DNA of 42,749 nucleotides, from positions 1-42,749 of the forward strand of contig NZ_NFIQ01000033.1 in assembly GCF_002159455.1 (NCBI RefSeq), in the 5' to 3' direction. A model generated the notes under the pieces. The model was not told the origin of the DNA and searched no databases. It saw nothing but the letters and a program-made list of their open reading frames with translations. Made by a program: the position numbers and the translations under genes. This document shows positions 1 to 9,792 of this stretch, piece by piece. Each line of letters opens with the position of its first letter. The first letter of the stretch is position 1. The DNA comes from Flavonifractor sp. An306. Lineage in GTDB: Bacteria > Bacillota > Clostridia > Oscillospirales > Oscillospiraceae.

Positions 1-27
1 CTCGTCCTGCTGCCGCTTTGGGATACA

Positions 28-62
28 AAAGCCCCGTTCAGTACAGAACCGAACAGGGCTTT
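28..62 (-). terminator. Terminator of the flavodiiron gene
   Basis: A 12-bp inverted repeat (28-39 with 51-62, one mismatch) is followed on the minus strand by a short T-run. It lies about 75 bases past the stop codon of the flavodiiron gene. Confidence 0.6.
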
Positions 63-137
63 CGATAAATTCACTTTTTCTGTGTCTACTTTTGCTTGAC
101 AAGTGCAGCAGGGTACGCCCTGCCGGCTCTTTTTCTC

Positions 138-1514
138 TTATTCCACAGGCTTGAACATTTCCTTGTCCACGCCGCACAGGGGGCAGGACCAGGAGGAGGG
201 GATGGCGTCAAAGGGGGTGCCGGGGGCCACGCCGTGAGCGGGATCCCCTTCGGCGGGGTCGTAGATGTAGCCGCACAGGGCGCAGACAAACTTGCCGCCG
301 GCGGGCTTCTCCTGGGGGGCGTCTACCGGCACGGTGCACAGGGCGGCCACACTGCGGGCGTAGTCGGCCATGGCGGCCAGGTCGGTCTGGGTGGGGGTGA
401 ACAGCATCCGGAAGGGGGCCTCGGGGGCGGCGTAGCGCAGGCCTTTCAGGAAGGTGTGGAGCATGGGGGCGGCCTCGCCGCTCCAGCCGTAGGCGCCGAA
501 GGCGCCGGCGGCCTTGCCCTTCAGATTGATGGGGTCAATGGAGGTGAGCACGTCCCACACCGCCTTGGGGGCGGCCCGGTTAATGGTGGGGGAGCCAACC
601 AGCAGCACGTCTGCCTCGTGGGCCAGCTTGACGCAGGTTTCGTAGGATTCCACCGTAACGTCGGCCAGGGTGACGTCGTACCCTTCCTCCTCCAGCGTCT
701 TGGCGGCGGTCTCCGCCAGGGTGCGGGTGCAGCCGTAGGCCGAGGCGTACACCACAAAGGCGGTGCGGCGGGCCTTGGGGGCGGGGGTGCTCCAGGCACG
801 GTAGAGCTCCTTGGCCTTGCCGATGGTCTCGGTCAGGCAGGGGCCGTGGCTGGGGCACACCAGATCGGCCTCAGCGGGCATCTTGTCCAGACCGGAGAGC
901 ACATGGGGCTTGAAGGGCCCGAAAATGCCGTTATAGTAGTAGGCGAACTCGCCCTCGTAGGCGTTCTTGGCGTGGATGTGCTTGTCCAGCATGGTGGGCT
1001 CGCAGAAGTGGCAGCCCAAAAAGTCGCAGGTGAACAGGGTTTTGTCCTTGGGATCCCAGGTAAACATGGAGTCGGCCCAGTGGAGCATGGGGGCGGGAAT
1101 GAACTCCAGCACCCGATCGCCCAGGTCCAGGGTGTCCCCGGCGCCCACCACCCGGCAGGGCAGGCTCAGGTTGGTGATGTCCTCCAGGTGTTTCTTGCCC
1201 GCCTTGGTGGCCAGCACCTGCAGCTTGGGACACACGGCCAGCAGCTTGGCCACGCTGCCCGAGTGATCGGGCTCGTTGTGGTTCATAATGAGGTAGTCCA
1301 CGTCCTCCACGGGAATGACCTGGCGGATGTTGTCCAGATACTCCTCAAAGTAATCGGTATGTACCGTTTCAATGAGCACATTCTTTTCTCCGGTAAGCAG
1401 GTAGGCGTTATAGGAAGTGCCATATTTGGACTCCATTACGATGTCAAATACCCGCAGGGAGGGGTTGAGCACACCCACCGACCAGAGATTTTCTTTCAGT
1501 TTGATCGCGCTCAT
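138..1514 (-). CDS. FprA-type flavodiiron protein with C-terminal rubredoxin domain
   Basis: Soluble flavodiiron enzyme of 458 residues, predicted to reduce O2 to water and/or NO to N2O as protection in an anaerobe. The N-terminal metallo-beta-lactamase domain carries all diiron ligands: H79, E81, D83 and H84 (HNEPDH), H145, D164 and H223. A flavodoxin domain follows, with an FMN loop (SAYGCTRT) near residue 258. The last 50 residues are a rubredoxin with two C-x2-C pairs (CALCGY and CPLCG). Fusing the electron donor to the enzyme resembles flavorubredoxin. The ATG at 1514 is chosen because GGAAGGAA lies just upstream; an in-frame start eight codons earlier has no such site. O2 versus NO preference cannot be read from sequence. 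Confidence 0.93.
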   Translation of the reverse strand: MSAIKLKENLWSVGVLNPSLRVFDIVMESKYGTSYNAYLLTGEKNVLIETVHTDYFEEYLDNIRQVIPVEDVDYLIMNHNEPDHSGSVAKLLAVCPKLQVLATKAGKKHLEDITNLSLPCRVVGAGDTLDLGDRVLEFIPAPMLHWADSMFTWDPKDKTLFTCDFLGCHFCEPTMLDKHIHAKNAYEGEFAYYYNGIFGPFKPHVLSGLDKMPAEADLVCPSHGPCLTETIGKAKELYRAWSTPAPKARRTAFVVYASAYGCTRTLAETAAKTLEEEGYDVTLADVTVESYETCVKLAHEADVLLVGSPTINRAAPKAVWDVLTSIDPINLKGKAAGAFGAYGWSGEAAPMLHTFLKGLRYAAPEAPFRMLFTPTQTDLAAMADYARSVAALCTVPVDAPQEKPAGGKFVCALCGYIYDPAEGDPAHGVAPGTPFDAIPSSWSCPLCGVDKEMFKPVE

Positions 1515-1562
1515 GGCGATTCCTTCCTTTCTTTTCACACATTTTATTTCCTAGCAGAACAC

Positions 1563-1591
1563 AGTATATTATTCCAGCCCACCCTTGTCAA
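1563..1591 (-). promoter_or_regulatory. Sigma-A promoter of the flavodiiron gene
   Basis: TTGACA (1591-1586), a 17-bp spacer and TATACT (1568-1563) on the minus strand, about 50 bp upstream of the start codon. Confidence 0.75.
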
Positions 1592-1639
1592 GGGCATTTG
1601 CAAAAACTGGTTGGTCTGTTTTCCGGGACTGGGGCCGCC

Positions 1640-1668
1640 TTGACTTTCCACAGGGCGGAGGATACAAT
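1640..1668 (+). promoter_or_regulatory. Sigma-A promoter of the cysteine desulfurase gene
   Basis: TTGACT (1640-1645), a 17-bp spacer and TACAAT (1663-1668), 38 bp before the ATG. It is divergent from the flavodiiron promoter about 50 bp away. Confidence 0.75.
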
Positions 1669-1706
1669 GGGAGGGCGAAAAAACACAGTTTTTGAGGTGA
1701 ATCTGT

Positions 1707-2831
1707 ATGCCCATTTATCTGGACAGCGCCGCCACCACACGGGTGTGCCAAGAGGCGGCCCAGGCGGCCTATGAGGCCATGACCGAGGGCTTTGGCAATC
1801 CCTCCTCCGGCTACGCCGTGGGCCAGCAGGCCGCCGCCCGGATGAAGGCCTGCCGGGAGACGGTGGCGGACAGCCTGGGCTGCCTGCCGGAGGAGCTGAC
1901 CTTCCTCTCCTGCGGCACCGAGGGGGACAACTGGGCCATCCGGGCCGCCGTGGAATATGGAAAGCGGAGAGGAAAGCACATCATCACCACTGCCATTGAG
2001 CACGCCGCCGTGCTGGAGCCCATAAAGGATCTGGAGCGGCAGGGGTATGAGGTCACCTATCTCAAGCCGGATCGGAAAGGCCATATCAGCTTGGACGAGC
2101 TGACCGCCGCCCTCCGGCCGGACACGGTGCTGGTGTCCATGATGCTGGTGAACAACGAGCTGGGCACCATCCTGCCGGTGGCACAGGCCGCCCAGGCCAT
2201 CCGGGACAGCGGCGCTCCCGCCCTGCTCCACTGTGACGCGGTCCAGGGCTTTCTGAAGGTGCCCTTTACCCCCGGGGAGCTGGGGGTGGATCTGCTTACC
2301 ATCAGCGGCCACAAGGTGCGGGCCCCCAAAGGCATCGGCGCCCAGTATATCCGCAAGGGGCTGGAGCTCAAACCCCTCCTGCTGGGGGGCGGGCAGGAGC
2401 GGGGCCTGCGCTCGGGCACCGAGCCCACCGCCCAGATCGCCGCCCTGGCCGCCGCCTGCGCCGCCTGGCGGGCGGAGGACCGGGAGAAGCTGGCGCACAC
2501 CAAGGCCTACACCCTGGATCGGCTGCGCCGGGTGCCGGGGCTGGAGGTGGTCAGTCCCGGAGACGCCCCCCATATCTGCGCCGTCGCCCTGCCGGGCTAC
2601 CCCAGCGAGATGCTGGTACGGGATCTGTCCGACCGGGGGATCTGCGTCTCCTCCGGCTCGGCCTGCCATAAGGGCAAGCCCAGCCATGTCTTTGCCGCCC
2701 TGGGTCTGCCCAAGCGTACCCTGATGGGGGTGCTGCGGGTGTCCTTCTCGCCGGAAAACAGGCAGGAGGATGGGGACGCCCTGGCGGAGTGCCTGACGGA
2801 GATTACCAAAAATCGGATTGCAATGAGGTGA
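1707..2831 (+). CDS. Cysteine desulfurase (class V aminotransferase, NifS/IscS-like)
   Basis: PLP enzyme of 374 residues that takes sulfur from L-cysteine as an enzyme persulfide for Fe-S clusters or thiolated cofactors. Visible residues are the N-terminal YLDSAATT, H99 (EHAA), D177 (DAVQ), the PLP lysine K203 in SGHK, and the catalytic C320 in SSGSAC. The ATG follows GAGGTG at the right distance. It is divergent from the flavodiiron gene and only four bases upstream of the MATE gene, so those two are probably co-transcribed. No IscU, IscR or ThiI gene is beside it, so the sulfur acceptor is unknown. Confidence 0.93.
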   Translation: MPIYLDSAATTRVCQEAAQAAYEAMTEGFGNPSSGYAVGQQAAARMKACRETVADSLGCLPEELTFLSCGTEGDNWAIRAAVEYGKRRGKHIITTAIEHAAVLEPIKDLERQGYEVTYLKPDRKGHISLDELTAALRPDTVLVSMMLVNNELGTILPVAQAAQAIRDSGAPALLHCDAVQGFLKVPFTPGELGVDLLTISGHKVRAPKGIGAQYIRKGLELKPLLLGGGQERGLRSGTEPTAQIAALAAACAAWRAEDREKLAHTKAYTLDRLRRVPGLEVVSPGDAPHICAVALPGYPSEMLVRDLSDRGICVSSGSACHKGKPSHVFAALGLPKRTLMGVLRVSFSPENRQEDGDALAECLTEITKNRIAMR

Positions 2832-2835
2832 GGTC

Positions 2836-4242
2836 TTGTTCTCCTACCTGAACCGGGGTAGAGCCTTTTACCGGGACGCGGCGCTGCTGGCCCTGCCCAT
2901 CCTGCTGCAAAATCTGTGTACCACCCTGCTGGGTCTGACGGATACCTTTATGGTGGGAGCCCTGGGGGAGGCTCCGCTGGCGGCGGTGCTGGTGGCCAAC
3001 ACCCCGGTGTTTGTCATCCAGCTGGTGATCTTCGGGCTGCAGAGCGGCTCGTCGGTGCTCATCAGCCAGTTCTGGGGCAAGGGGGACACCGACTCCATCA
3101 ACCGGGTGGTGGGCCTGGGGTGCTATGTGGCGGGGGCCATCTCCCTGGTCTTTGCCGGGGTGATGTTTTTCCTGCCGGTGCCTTTGATGGGTATGCTCAC
3201 CGACAACCAGGAGCTGGTGCCCCTGGCGGCCAGCTACGCCCGGATCGTTGGCTTCTCCTATATCCTCAACAGCATCACCGGCGTCTACGTGGGGGCCCAC
3301 CGGTCCATGGAGAATCCCAAGCTGGGCATGGTGATCTTTGCCATTTCCATGCTCACCAACACCTTTTTGAACTGGGTGTTTATCTTCGGCAATCTGGGGG
3401 CGCCCGCCCTGGGGGTGGAGGGCGCGGCGCTGGCCACACTGCTCTCCCGGACGGTGGAGTTTGTCATCATGGTGACCTACGCCCTCACCAACGCCCGGTT
3501 CCGGCTGAAGCCCGCCCTGCTGCTCCGGCCGGGGAGCGCCCTGCTCCAGAAGTTTGTCCGCTACTCCGGCCCTGTGGTCCTCAACGAGACCCTGTGGGGC
3601 CTGGGCAATTCTCTCTATAAGGTGGTCATGGGCCACATGGAGGGGTCCACCGAGATCTTGGCCGCCCGGGCCCTGGCGGGCAATATGGAGGACCTGTGTA
3701 CCGTGGCCATCTTCGCCATTTCCGGTACCACCGCCATCATCATCGGCCGGGAGATCGGCGCCGGCCGGCGGGAGCAGGTGTATGAGATGGGGGCCGCCCT
3801 GAACACCATGGCTATGGGCTGCGGTCTGGTGATCGGCCTGGTGCTGATTGGGGGAGCCTGGTGGATTTTTCCCGGCCTGGTCTATCCCTTCTTCCACCTG
3901 TCATCGGTCTCCGGGGGGATCACCACCATGATGCTCACCTTTACCGGCGTGTTTCTCCCCCTGCGGGCCTTCAACACGGTGAATACCGTGGGGGTGCTCC
4001 GGGGCGGGGGAGATGTGCGGGCCGCCACCGTTATCGACCTGCTCCCCCTGTGGCTGGTGGCCCTCCCGCTGGCGGCAATCTTCGGCCTGGGCTTGAAGTG
4101 GGGGATCTTCTGGGTGTACGTGGGTATTATGATGGAGAGCACCACCAAATTTTTCCTGGGAGTGCCCCGGTTTCGCTCCCGGGCGTGGATCAACGACGTC
4201 ACCCAGTTTTCCCACGTCAAGGAGGGGGAGCCCTCCCTGTGA
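2836..4242 (+). CDS. MATE family efflux transporter
   Basis: Integral membrane transporter of 468 residues with about twelve hydrophobic segments in two homologous halves, typical of MATE (NorM/DinF-like) drug or metabolite exporters driven by Na+ or H+. The first helix region (ALPILLQNL) and the NxxLNWVFIFG-type segment near residue 180 fit the family. The start is a TTG, supported by GAGGTGAGG just upstream and by its position four bases after the desulfurase stop. The substrate cannot be told from sequence. A bidirectional terminator follows. Confidence 0.92.
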   Translation: MFSYLNRGRAFYRDAALLALPILLQNLCTTLLGLTDTFMVGALGEAPLAAVLVANTPVFVIQLVIFGLQSGSSVLISQFWGKGDTDSINRVVGLGCYVAGAISLVFAGVMFFLPVPLMGMLTDNQELVPLAASYARIVGFSYILNSITGVYVGAHRSMENPKLGMVIFAISMLTNTFLNWVFIFGNLGAPALGVEGAALATLLSRTVEFVIMVTYALTNARFRLKPALLLRPGSALLQKFVRYSGPVVLNETLWGLGNSLYKVVMGHMEGSTEILAARALAGNMEDLCTVAIFAISGTTAIIIGREIGAGRREQVYEMGAALNTMAMGCGLVIGLVLIGGAWWIFPGLVYPFFHLSSVSGGITTMMLTFTGVFLPLRAFNTVNTVGVLRGGGDVRAATVIDLLPLWLVALPLAAIFGLGLKWGIFWVYVGIMMESTTKFFLGVPRFRSRAWINDVTQFSHVKEGEPSL

Positions 4243-4267
4243 GACTGCCTGAACGGACGAAAAAACA

Positions 4268-4300
4268 AGAGGACGCGCCTGGCGCGTCCTCTGTTTTTTT
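4268..4300. terminator. Bidirectional terminator between the MATE and GNAT genes
   Basis: Inverted repeat AGAGGACGCG/CGCGTCCTCT with T7 on the plus side and T6 on the minus side. It serves both converging genes, and the plus-strand T-run overlaps the GNAT stop codon. Confidence 0.88.
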
Positions 4301-4766
4301 ATAAAGCTCGCTCCATTCTGATATCGGAGAGTTGAAACCATTTGTCAGAATACGTCACGTATTCAAAATCAAACCGCTCGTACAGCCGCAGGGCGGCCTT
4401 CAGCTTGTGGTTGGAGGTGACCACCATAGTGGTCTGGCCCGCCTCCCGGGCGGCATGGAGGACGGCCTCCATCAGCGCGGTGCCCACGCCCCGCTCCCGG
4501 TACTCCTCCTTCACGCCGAACTTCAGGGCCTCGCAGACGCCGTCCCCCTGGAGTTCCAGCATCACCATGCCCACAATCTCGTCCTTCAGCCGGGCCAGCA
4601 GCACCCGCCCGCCTCCGGCCACAAACCGGTGGGGGTCGGCCAGCATTTCCAGGTCCACCGGCTCCAGCAGGTCGTACTCCAGCAGCCAGGGCAGGGAGAT
4701 GTCCTCCAGCGCCTGCTTGTAGCGCTCCTCATAGTCGATGATCTCCACCGGCAAGCCCTCCAACAC
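4299..4766 (-). CDS. GNAT family N-acetyltransferase
   Basis: Soluble acetyl-CoA-dependent N-acyltransferase of 155 residues. The acetyl-CoA pyrophosphate loop is seen as EYRERGVGTAL near residues 87-97, after the FGV strand, with the usual mixed alpha/beta pattern around it. The start is a GTG preceded by AGAGGGGG; an ATG four bases upstream is out of frame. The gene converges with the MATE gene and has its own promoter. The acceptor (small molecule, antibiotic or protein) is unknown. Confidence 0.87.
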   Translation of the reverse strand: MLEGLPVEIIDYEERYKQALEDISLPWLLEYDLLEPVDLEMLADPHRFVAGGGRVLLARLKDEIVGMVMLELQGDGVCEALKFGVKEEYRERGVGTALMEAVLHAAREAGQTTMVVTSNHKLKAALRLYERFDFEYVTYSDKWFQLSDIRMERAL

Positions 4767-4787
4767 GCATACCCCCTCTTTGTGTCC

Positions 4788-4816
4788 ATCATACCATTGA
4801 AGGGTTTCCCCGTCAA
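4788..4816 (-). promoter_or_regulatory. Sigma-A promoter of the GNAT gene
   Basis: TTGACG (4816-4811), a 17-bp spacer and TATGAT (4793-4788) on the minus strand, about 20 bp before the GTG start. Confidence 0.7.
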
Positions 4817-4890
4817 CCGTGGATCATTCGCAATCGGGCTGTTTCTCTGCTATCTTTTTCACGTTCACATTTAATTTACAACCGGACCCC

Positions 4891-4919
4891 TTGACTTTTC
4901 CGGCAGACGGTGCTACATT
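4891..4919 (+). promoter_or_regulatory. Promoter of the hrcA-grpE-dnaK-dnaJ operon
   Basis: TTGACT (4891-4896), a 17-bp spacer and TACATT (4914-4919), with TG at 4911-4912 giving an extended -10. The CIRCE operator begins five bases downstream, so HrcA would sit over the transcription start. Confidence 0.85.
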
Positions 4920-4923
4920 ATGG

Positions 4924-4950
4924 TTAGCACTCAGGGAGTGTGAGTGCTAA
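4924..4950 (+). promoter_or_regulatory. CIRCE operator (HrcA binding site)
   Basis: Perfect consensus: TTAGCACTC (4924-4932), nine bases, then GAGTGCTAA (4942-4950). HrcA is known to bind this element and repress class I heat-shock genes until unfolded proteins titrate GroEL. It lies 21 bp before the hrcA start. Confidence 0.98.
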
Positions 4951-4971
4951 AAACGCGAAAGGGTGGCCGGA

Positions 4972-6024
4972 ATGGATTTAACAGAGCGAAAAAAACGGAT
5001 TCTCCGGGCCATCATCGAAAGCTACATTCTCTCGGCGGAGCCGGTGGGCTCCAAGGCCATTGCCCAGGCCATCGGCATAGAGGTCTCCTCCGCCACCATC
5101 CGCAACGAGATGGCGGACCTGGAGTCTATGGGCCTGCTGGAAAAGCCCCACACCTCCGCCGGACGGATTCCCTCTCCCAAGGGCTACCGGCTGTATGTCA
5201 ACGAGCTGATGGAGGAGCACAAGCTCTCCCTGCAGGAGACCCAGCGCATCAACCGGGCCCTGCGCATGAAGATGCAGGAGCTGGACCGGGTGCTGGATCA
5301 GGCGGGCCGGGTGGTGTCTCAACTCACCAATTACCCCGCCTTCGCCCTCTCCTCCGGCATGAGCCGGGTGACCATCCGCCGGTTCGATCTGCTGATGGTG
5401 GAGCGCAACGCCTTTATCATCGTGGTGATGACCGACAGCAACATCGTGCGCAACCGGCTCATCCGCCTGCCCTCCGATCTGACGGAGGCCCAGCTGCAGA
5501 TGCTCAACACCCTGCTGAACACCACCTTTACCGGCCTGACGCTGGAAGAGATCACCCCCGAGCTGATGCGGGTGGCCCAGCACGCCGCCGGAGAGGCCTA
5601 CGGGCTGATTTCCCTGGTGGTGTCCTTCGCCATTGAGGTGCTGGAGAGCCTGGAGCAGCGCACCGTCCACACCTCCGGTCTGGCCCATCTGCTGGAGCTG
5701 CCGGAGTACCGGAGCCTGGAGCGGGCCCAGCCTCTGCTGAGCTACCTGTCGGAGGACGCCGACCCCGCCCGGTTCCCCGTACCCAAGGACGACCCCATGA
5801 AGATCCTCATCGGCCCGGAAAATGTGGCCGCCGCCCTGAAGGACACCAGCGTGGTGGTGGCCAGCTACGACATCGGCGAGGGGATGCGGGGTGTCATCGG
5901 GGTGGTGGGACCCACCCGTATGGATTACGCCAAGATAACCGCCCGCCTGTCCTACCTGGCCGAGGGCCTGAGCCGTCTGTTCGGCCAGGGCGAGCTGCCG
6001 GAGGGCAGGGACGATCATAAATAG
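4972..6024 (+). CDS. hrcA: Heat-inducible transcription repressor HrcA
   Basis: Repressor of class I heat-shock genes, 350 residues. The N-terminal winged helix (LTERKKRILRAIIESY, then a helix-turn-helix region with SATIRNEMADLE) binds CIRCE. The GAF-like core and C-terminal part mediate dimerisation and the GroE response. The ATG at 4972 is preferred because AAAGGG lies about eight bases upstream; an in-frame GTG at 4963 is too close to it. It is first in the operon, directly behind CIRCE, so it regulates itself. grpE follows within eight to seventeen bases. Confidence 0.97.
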   Translation: MDLTERKKRILRAIIESYILSAEPVGSKAIAQAIGIEVSSATIRNEMADLESMGLLEKPHTSAGRIPSPKGYRLYVNELMEEHKLSLQETQRINRALRMKMQELDRVLDQAGRVVSQLTNYPAFALSSGMSRVTIRRFDLLMVERNAFIIVVMTDSNIVRNRLIRLPSDLTEAQLQMLNTLLNTTFTGLTLEEITPELMRVAQHAAGEAYGLISLVVSFAIEVLESLEQRTVHTSGLAHLLELPEYRSLERAQPLLSYLSEDADPARFPVPKDDPMKILIGPENVAAALKDTSVVVASYDIGEGMRGVIGVVGPTRMDYAKITARLSYLAEGLSRLFGQGELPEGRDDHK

Positions 6025-6031
6025 GAGATGA

Positions 6032-6595
6032 GTGTACTCAATGAGCAGCAAGAAAGAACAGAACCCGGCGGAGGAGCTGGAGCAGACCGCCTCTCAGCAG
6101 CCTGAGGAGCAGGCCCCCGAGGCCGCCGCTGCGGAGGAGACGCCCGATCCCCTGGTGGAGGAGCTGGAGGCCATGAAAAAGACCATCAGCGAGCAGGAGG
6201 ACAAATTCCTCCGGCTGGCTGCGGAGTACGACAACTACCGCCGCCGCAGCCAGAAGGAGAAGGAGTCCGCTTGGGCGGATTCCAAGGCGGAGACCGCCGC
6301 CGCCTTCCTGCCGGTGTACGATAACCTGGAGCGGGCTCTGAAGCAGGAGACCGCCGACGAGGCCTATAAAAAGGGCGTGGAAATGACCATGACCGGGCTG
6401 AAGGAGGTCCTGACCAAGCTGGGCATCGAGGAGATCCCCGCCCTGGGCGAGACCTTTGACCCCAACCTCCACAACGCGGTGATGCACGTGGAGGACGAGA
6501 GTGCCGGGGAGAACACCATTGTGGAGGTGTTCCAGGCGGGCTTCCGCACCGGCGAAAAGGTGATCCGCTTCGCCATGGTCAAAGTGGCAAACTGA
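6032..6595 (+). CDS. grpE: Nucleotide exchange factor GrpE
   Basis: Cytoplasmic co-chaperone of about 187 residues that releases ADP from DnaK. An acidic, disordered N-terminus (about 40 residues, rich in E, A and Q) leads into a long coiled coil and then the beta-wing domain, with the family signature around NLHNAVMHVEDES and IVEVFQAGF near the C-terminus. The start is uncertain. The GTG at 6032 lies four bases after AGGAG, while the ATG at 6041 is a more usual codon but 13 bases away. The choice changes only three residues. It is second in the hrcA operon. Confidence 0.96.
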   Translation: MYSMSSKKEQNPAEELEQTASQQPEEQAPEAAAAEETPDPLVEELEAMKKTISEQEDKFLRLAAEYDNYRRRSQKEKESAWADSKAETAAAFLPVYDNLERALKQETADEAYKKGVEMTMTGLKEVLTKLGIEEIPALGETFDPNLHNAVMHVEDESAGENTIVEVFQAGFRTGEKVIRFAMVKVAN

Positions 6596-6648
6596 GTTTC
6601 TATCAAATTTATATAAAACCAATTTCTTTATTATTGGAGGAATAGATT

Positions 6649-8505
<1,857 letters not shown>

Positions 8506-8520
8506 TAGCCGGAGCAGAGC

Positions 8521-8540
8521 GGCGGGGGCTTGCCCCCGCC
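8521..8540 (+). other. GC-rich hairpin between dnaK and dnaJ
   Basis: Perfect inverted repeat GGCGGGGG/CCCCCGCC with a four-base loop, 15 bases after the dnaK stop and without a T-run. By analogy with other operons, it may act as a processing or mRNA-stabilising site, or as a mild attenuator giving less DnaJ than DnaK. That role is inferred. Confidence 0.6.
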
Positions 8541-8568
8541 ACTTTCCGCGTAAGAGAGGTGAACACCA

Positions 8569-9729
8569 ATGCCTGAACAGAAACGAGATTACTATGAGGT
8601 CCTTGGGGTATCCAAGGGGGTCTCTGACGACGAGCTGAAAAAGGCCTACCGCAAGCTGGCCAAAAAATACCACCCGGATCTGAACCCCGGCGACAAGACC
8701 GCCGAGGCCAAGTTCAAGGAGGTCAACGAGGCCTACGAGGTGCTGTCCGACAAGGAAAAGCGGGCCAAGTACGACCAGTTCGGCCACGCGGGGGTGGATC
8801 CCAACTTCGGCGCCGGCGGGTTCAACGGCGGCGGCGGATTCGGCTTTGATATGGGCGACATCGATCTGGGCGACATTTTCGGGTCCTTCTTCGGCGGCGG
8901 GTTCGGCGGCGGCTCCAGCCGCCAGCGCACCGGCCCCATGAAGGGGGAGACCCTCCGGGCCGCGGTTACCATCACCTTTGAGGAGGCCGCCTTCGGCTGT
9001 GAGAAGGAGATCGTCCTCAACCGCACCGAGACCTGTGAGGACTGCCACGGCACCGGCTGCGCCCCCGGCACCACCGCCGAGGTGTGCCCCGACTGCCACG
9101 GCAGCGGCACCATCCGCATCCAGCGGGGCGGCGGGGCCTTCACCTTCGCCACCACCACCACCTGCCCCAAGTGCAACGGCAAGGGGAAGATCATCCACCA
9201 GCCCTGTAAATCCTGCGGCGGTACCGGCACAACCCGGAAGCAGCGGAAGATCACCGTCAACATCCCCGCCGGCATCGATAACGGCCAGGCGGTGTCCCTC
9301 CGGGGCCAGGGCGGCGCGGGCCGCAACGGCGGACCCGCAGGCGACCTGCTTATCAGCGTCACCGTCCGGCCCCACGCCTTCTTCAAGCGGGAGGGTACAT
9401 CGGTGTACCTGGACCACCCCGTCACCTTCCTCCAGGCCACCCTGGGGGCGGAGCTGGAGATCCCCACCATCGACGGCAAGGTGAAGTGGAACCTGCCCGC
9501 CGGCACCCAGCCCGGCACCACCTTCCGGCTGCGGGGCAAGGGTATTCCAAGCGTCAACGGCCGGGGCCGGGGCGACCAGTACGTCACGGTAAACGTACAG
9601 GTCCCCACCAGCCTGACCCACGAGCAGAAGGAGGCGTTGCGTGCCTATGGCGAAGCCATGGGCGAGATTCAACCGGGCCCGGTGGACAGCGTAAAATCTT
9701 TCTTTGACAAAAAGAAGAAGAAGAAATAA
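8569..9729 (+). CDS. dnaJ: Chaperone protein DnaJ (Hsp40, type I)
   Basis: Co-chaperone of 386 residues that stimulates the DnaK ATPase and delivers substrates. All type I regions are present: the J-domain (residues 6-70) with the HPD motif (KYHPDLNPG), a Gly/Phe-rich linker (about 75-120), four C-x2-C-x-G-x-G zinc repeats ([32 protein letters not shown]) and the C-terminal beta domains. It ends in a run of lysines. AGAGAGGTG precedes the ATG. It is last in the heat-shock operon and is followed directly by a strong terminator. Confidence 0.98.
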   Translation: MPEQKRDYYEVLGVSKGVSDDELKKAYRKLAKKYHPDLNPGDKTAEAKFKEVNEAYEVLSDKEKRAKYDQFGHAGVDPNFGAGGFNGGGGFGFDMGDIDLGDIFGSFFGGGFGGGSSRQRTGPMKGETLRAAVTITFEEAAFGCEKEIVLNRTETCEDCHGTGCAPGTTAEVCPDCHGSGTIRIQRGGGAFTFATTTTCPKCNGKGKIIHQPCKSCGGTGTTRKQRKITVNIPAGIDNGQAVSLRGQGGAGRNGGPAGDLLISVTVRPHAFFKREGTSVYLDHPVTFLQATLGAELEIPTIDGKVKWNLPAGTQPGTTFRLRGKGIPSVNGRGRGDQYVTVNVQVPTSLTHEQKEALRAYGEAMGEIQPGPVDSVKSFFDKKKKKK

Positions 9730-9768
9730 AATAAGAGGATGAGTGCAGACTCATCCTCTTATTTTTTC
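9730..9768 (+). terminator. Terminator of the heat-shock operon
   Basis: A 15-bp perfect stem (9730-9744 with 9749-9763), a four-base loop and then T6. It begins one base after the dnaJ stop codon. Confidence 0.93.
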
Positions 9769-9792
9769 TTTGACCTGGAGGTGTTGTTCCCC

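Noticed and set aside
97-102. TTGACA near the left edge as a promoter
   Set aside because: No -10-like sequence at 16-18 bp and no plus-strand gene downstream.
96-1643. A 515-codon open frame opposite the flavodiiron gene
   Set aside because: Low-complexity Gly/Val/His/Gln product with no domain, typical of an antisense frame in GC-rich DNA; the flavodiiron protein on the other strand has all its catalytic residues.
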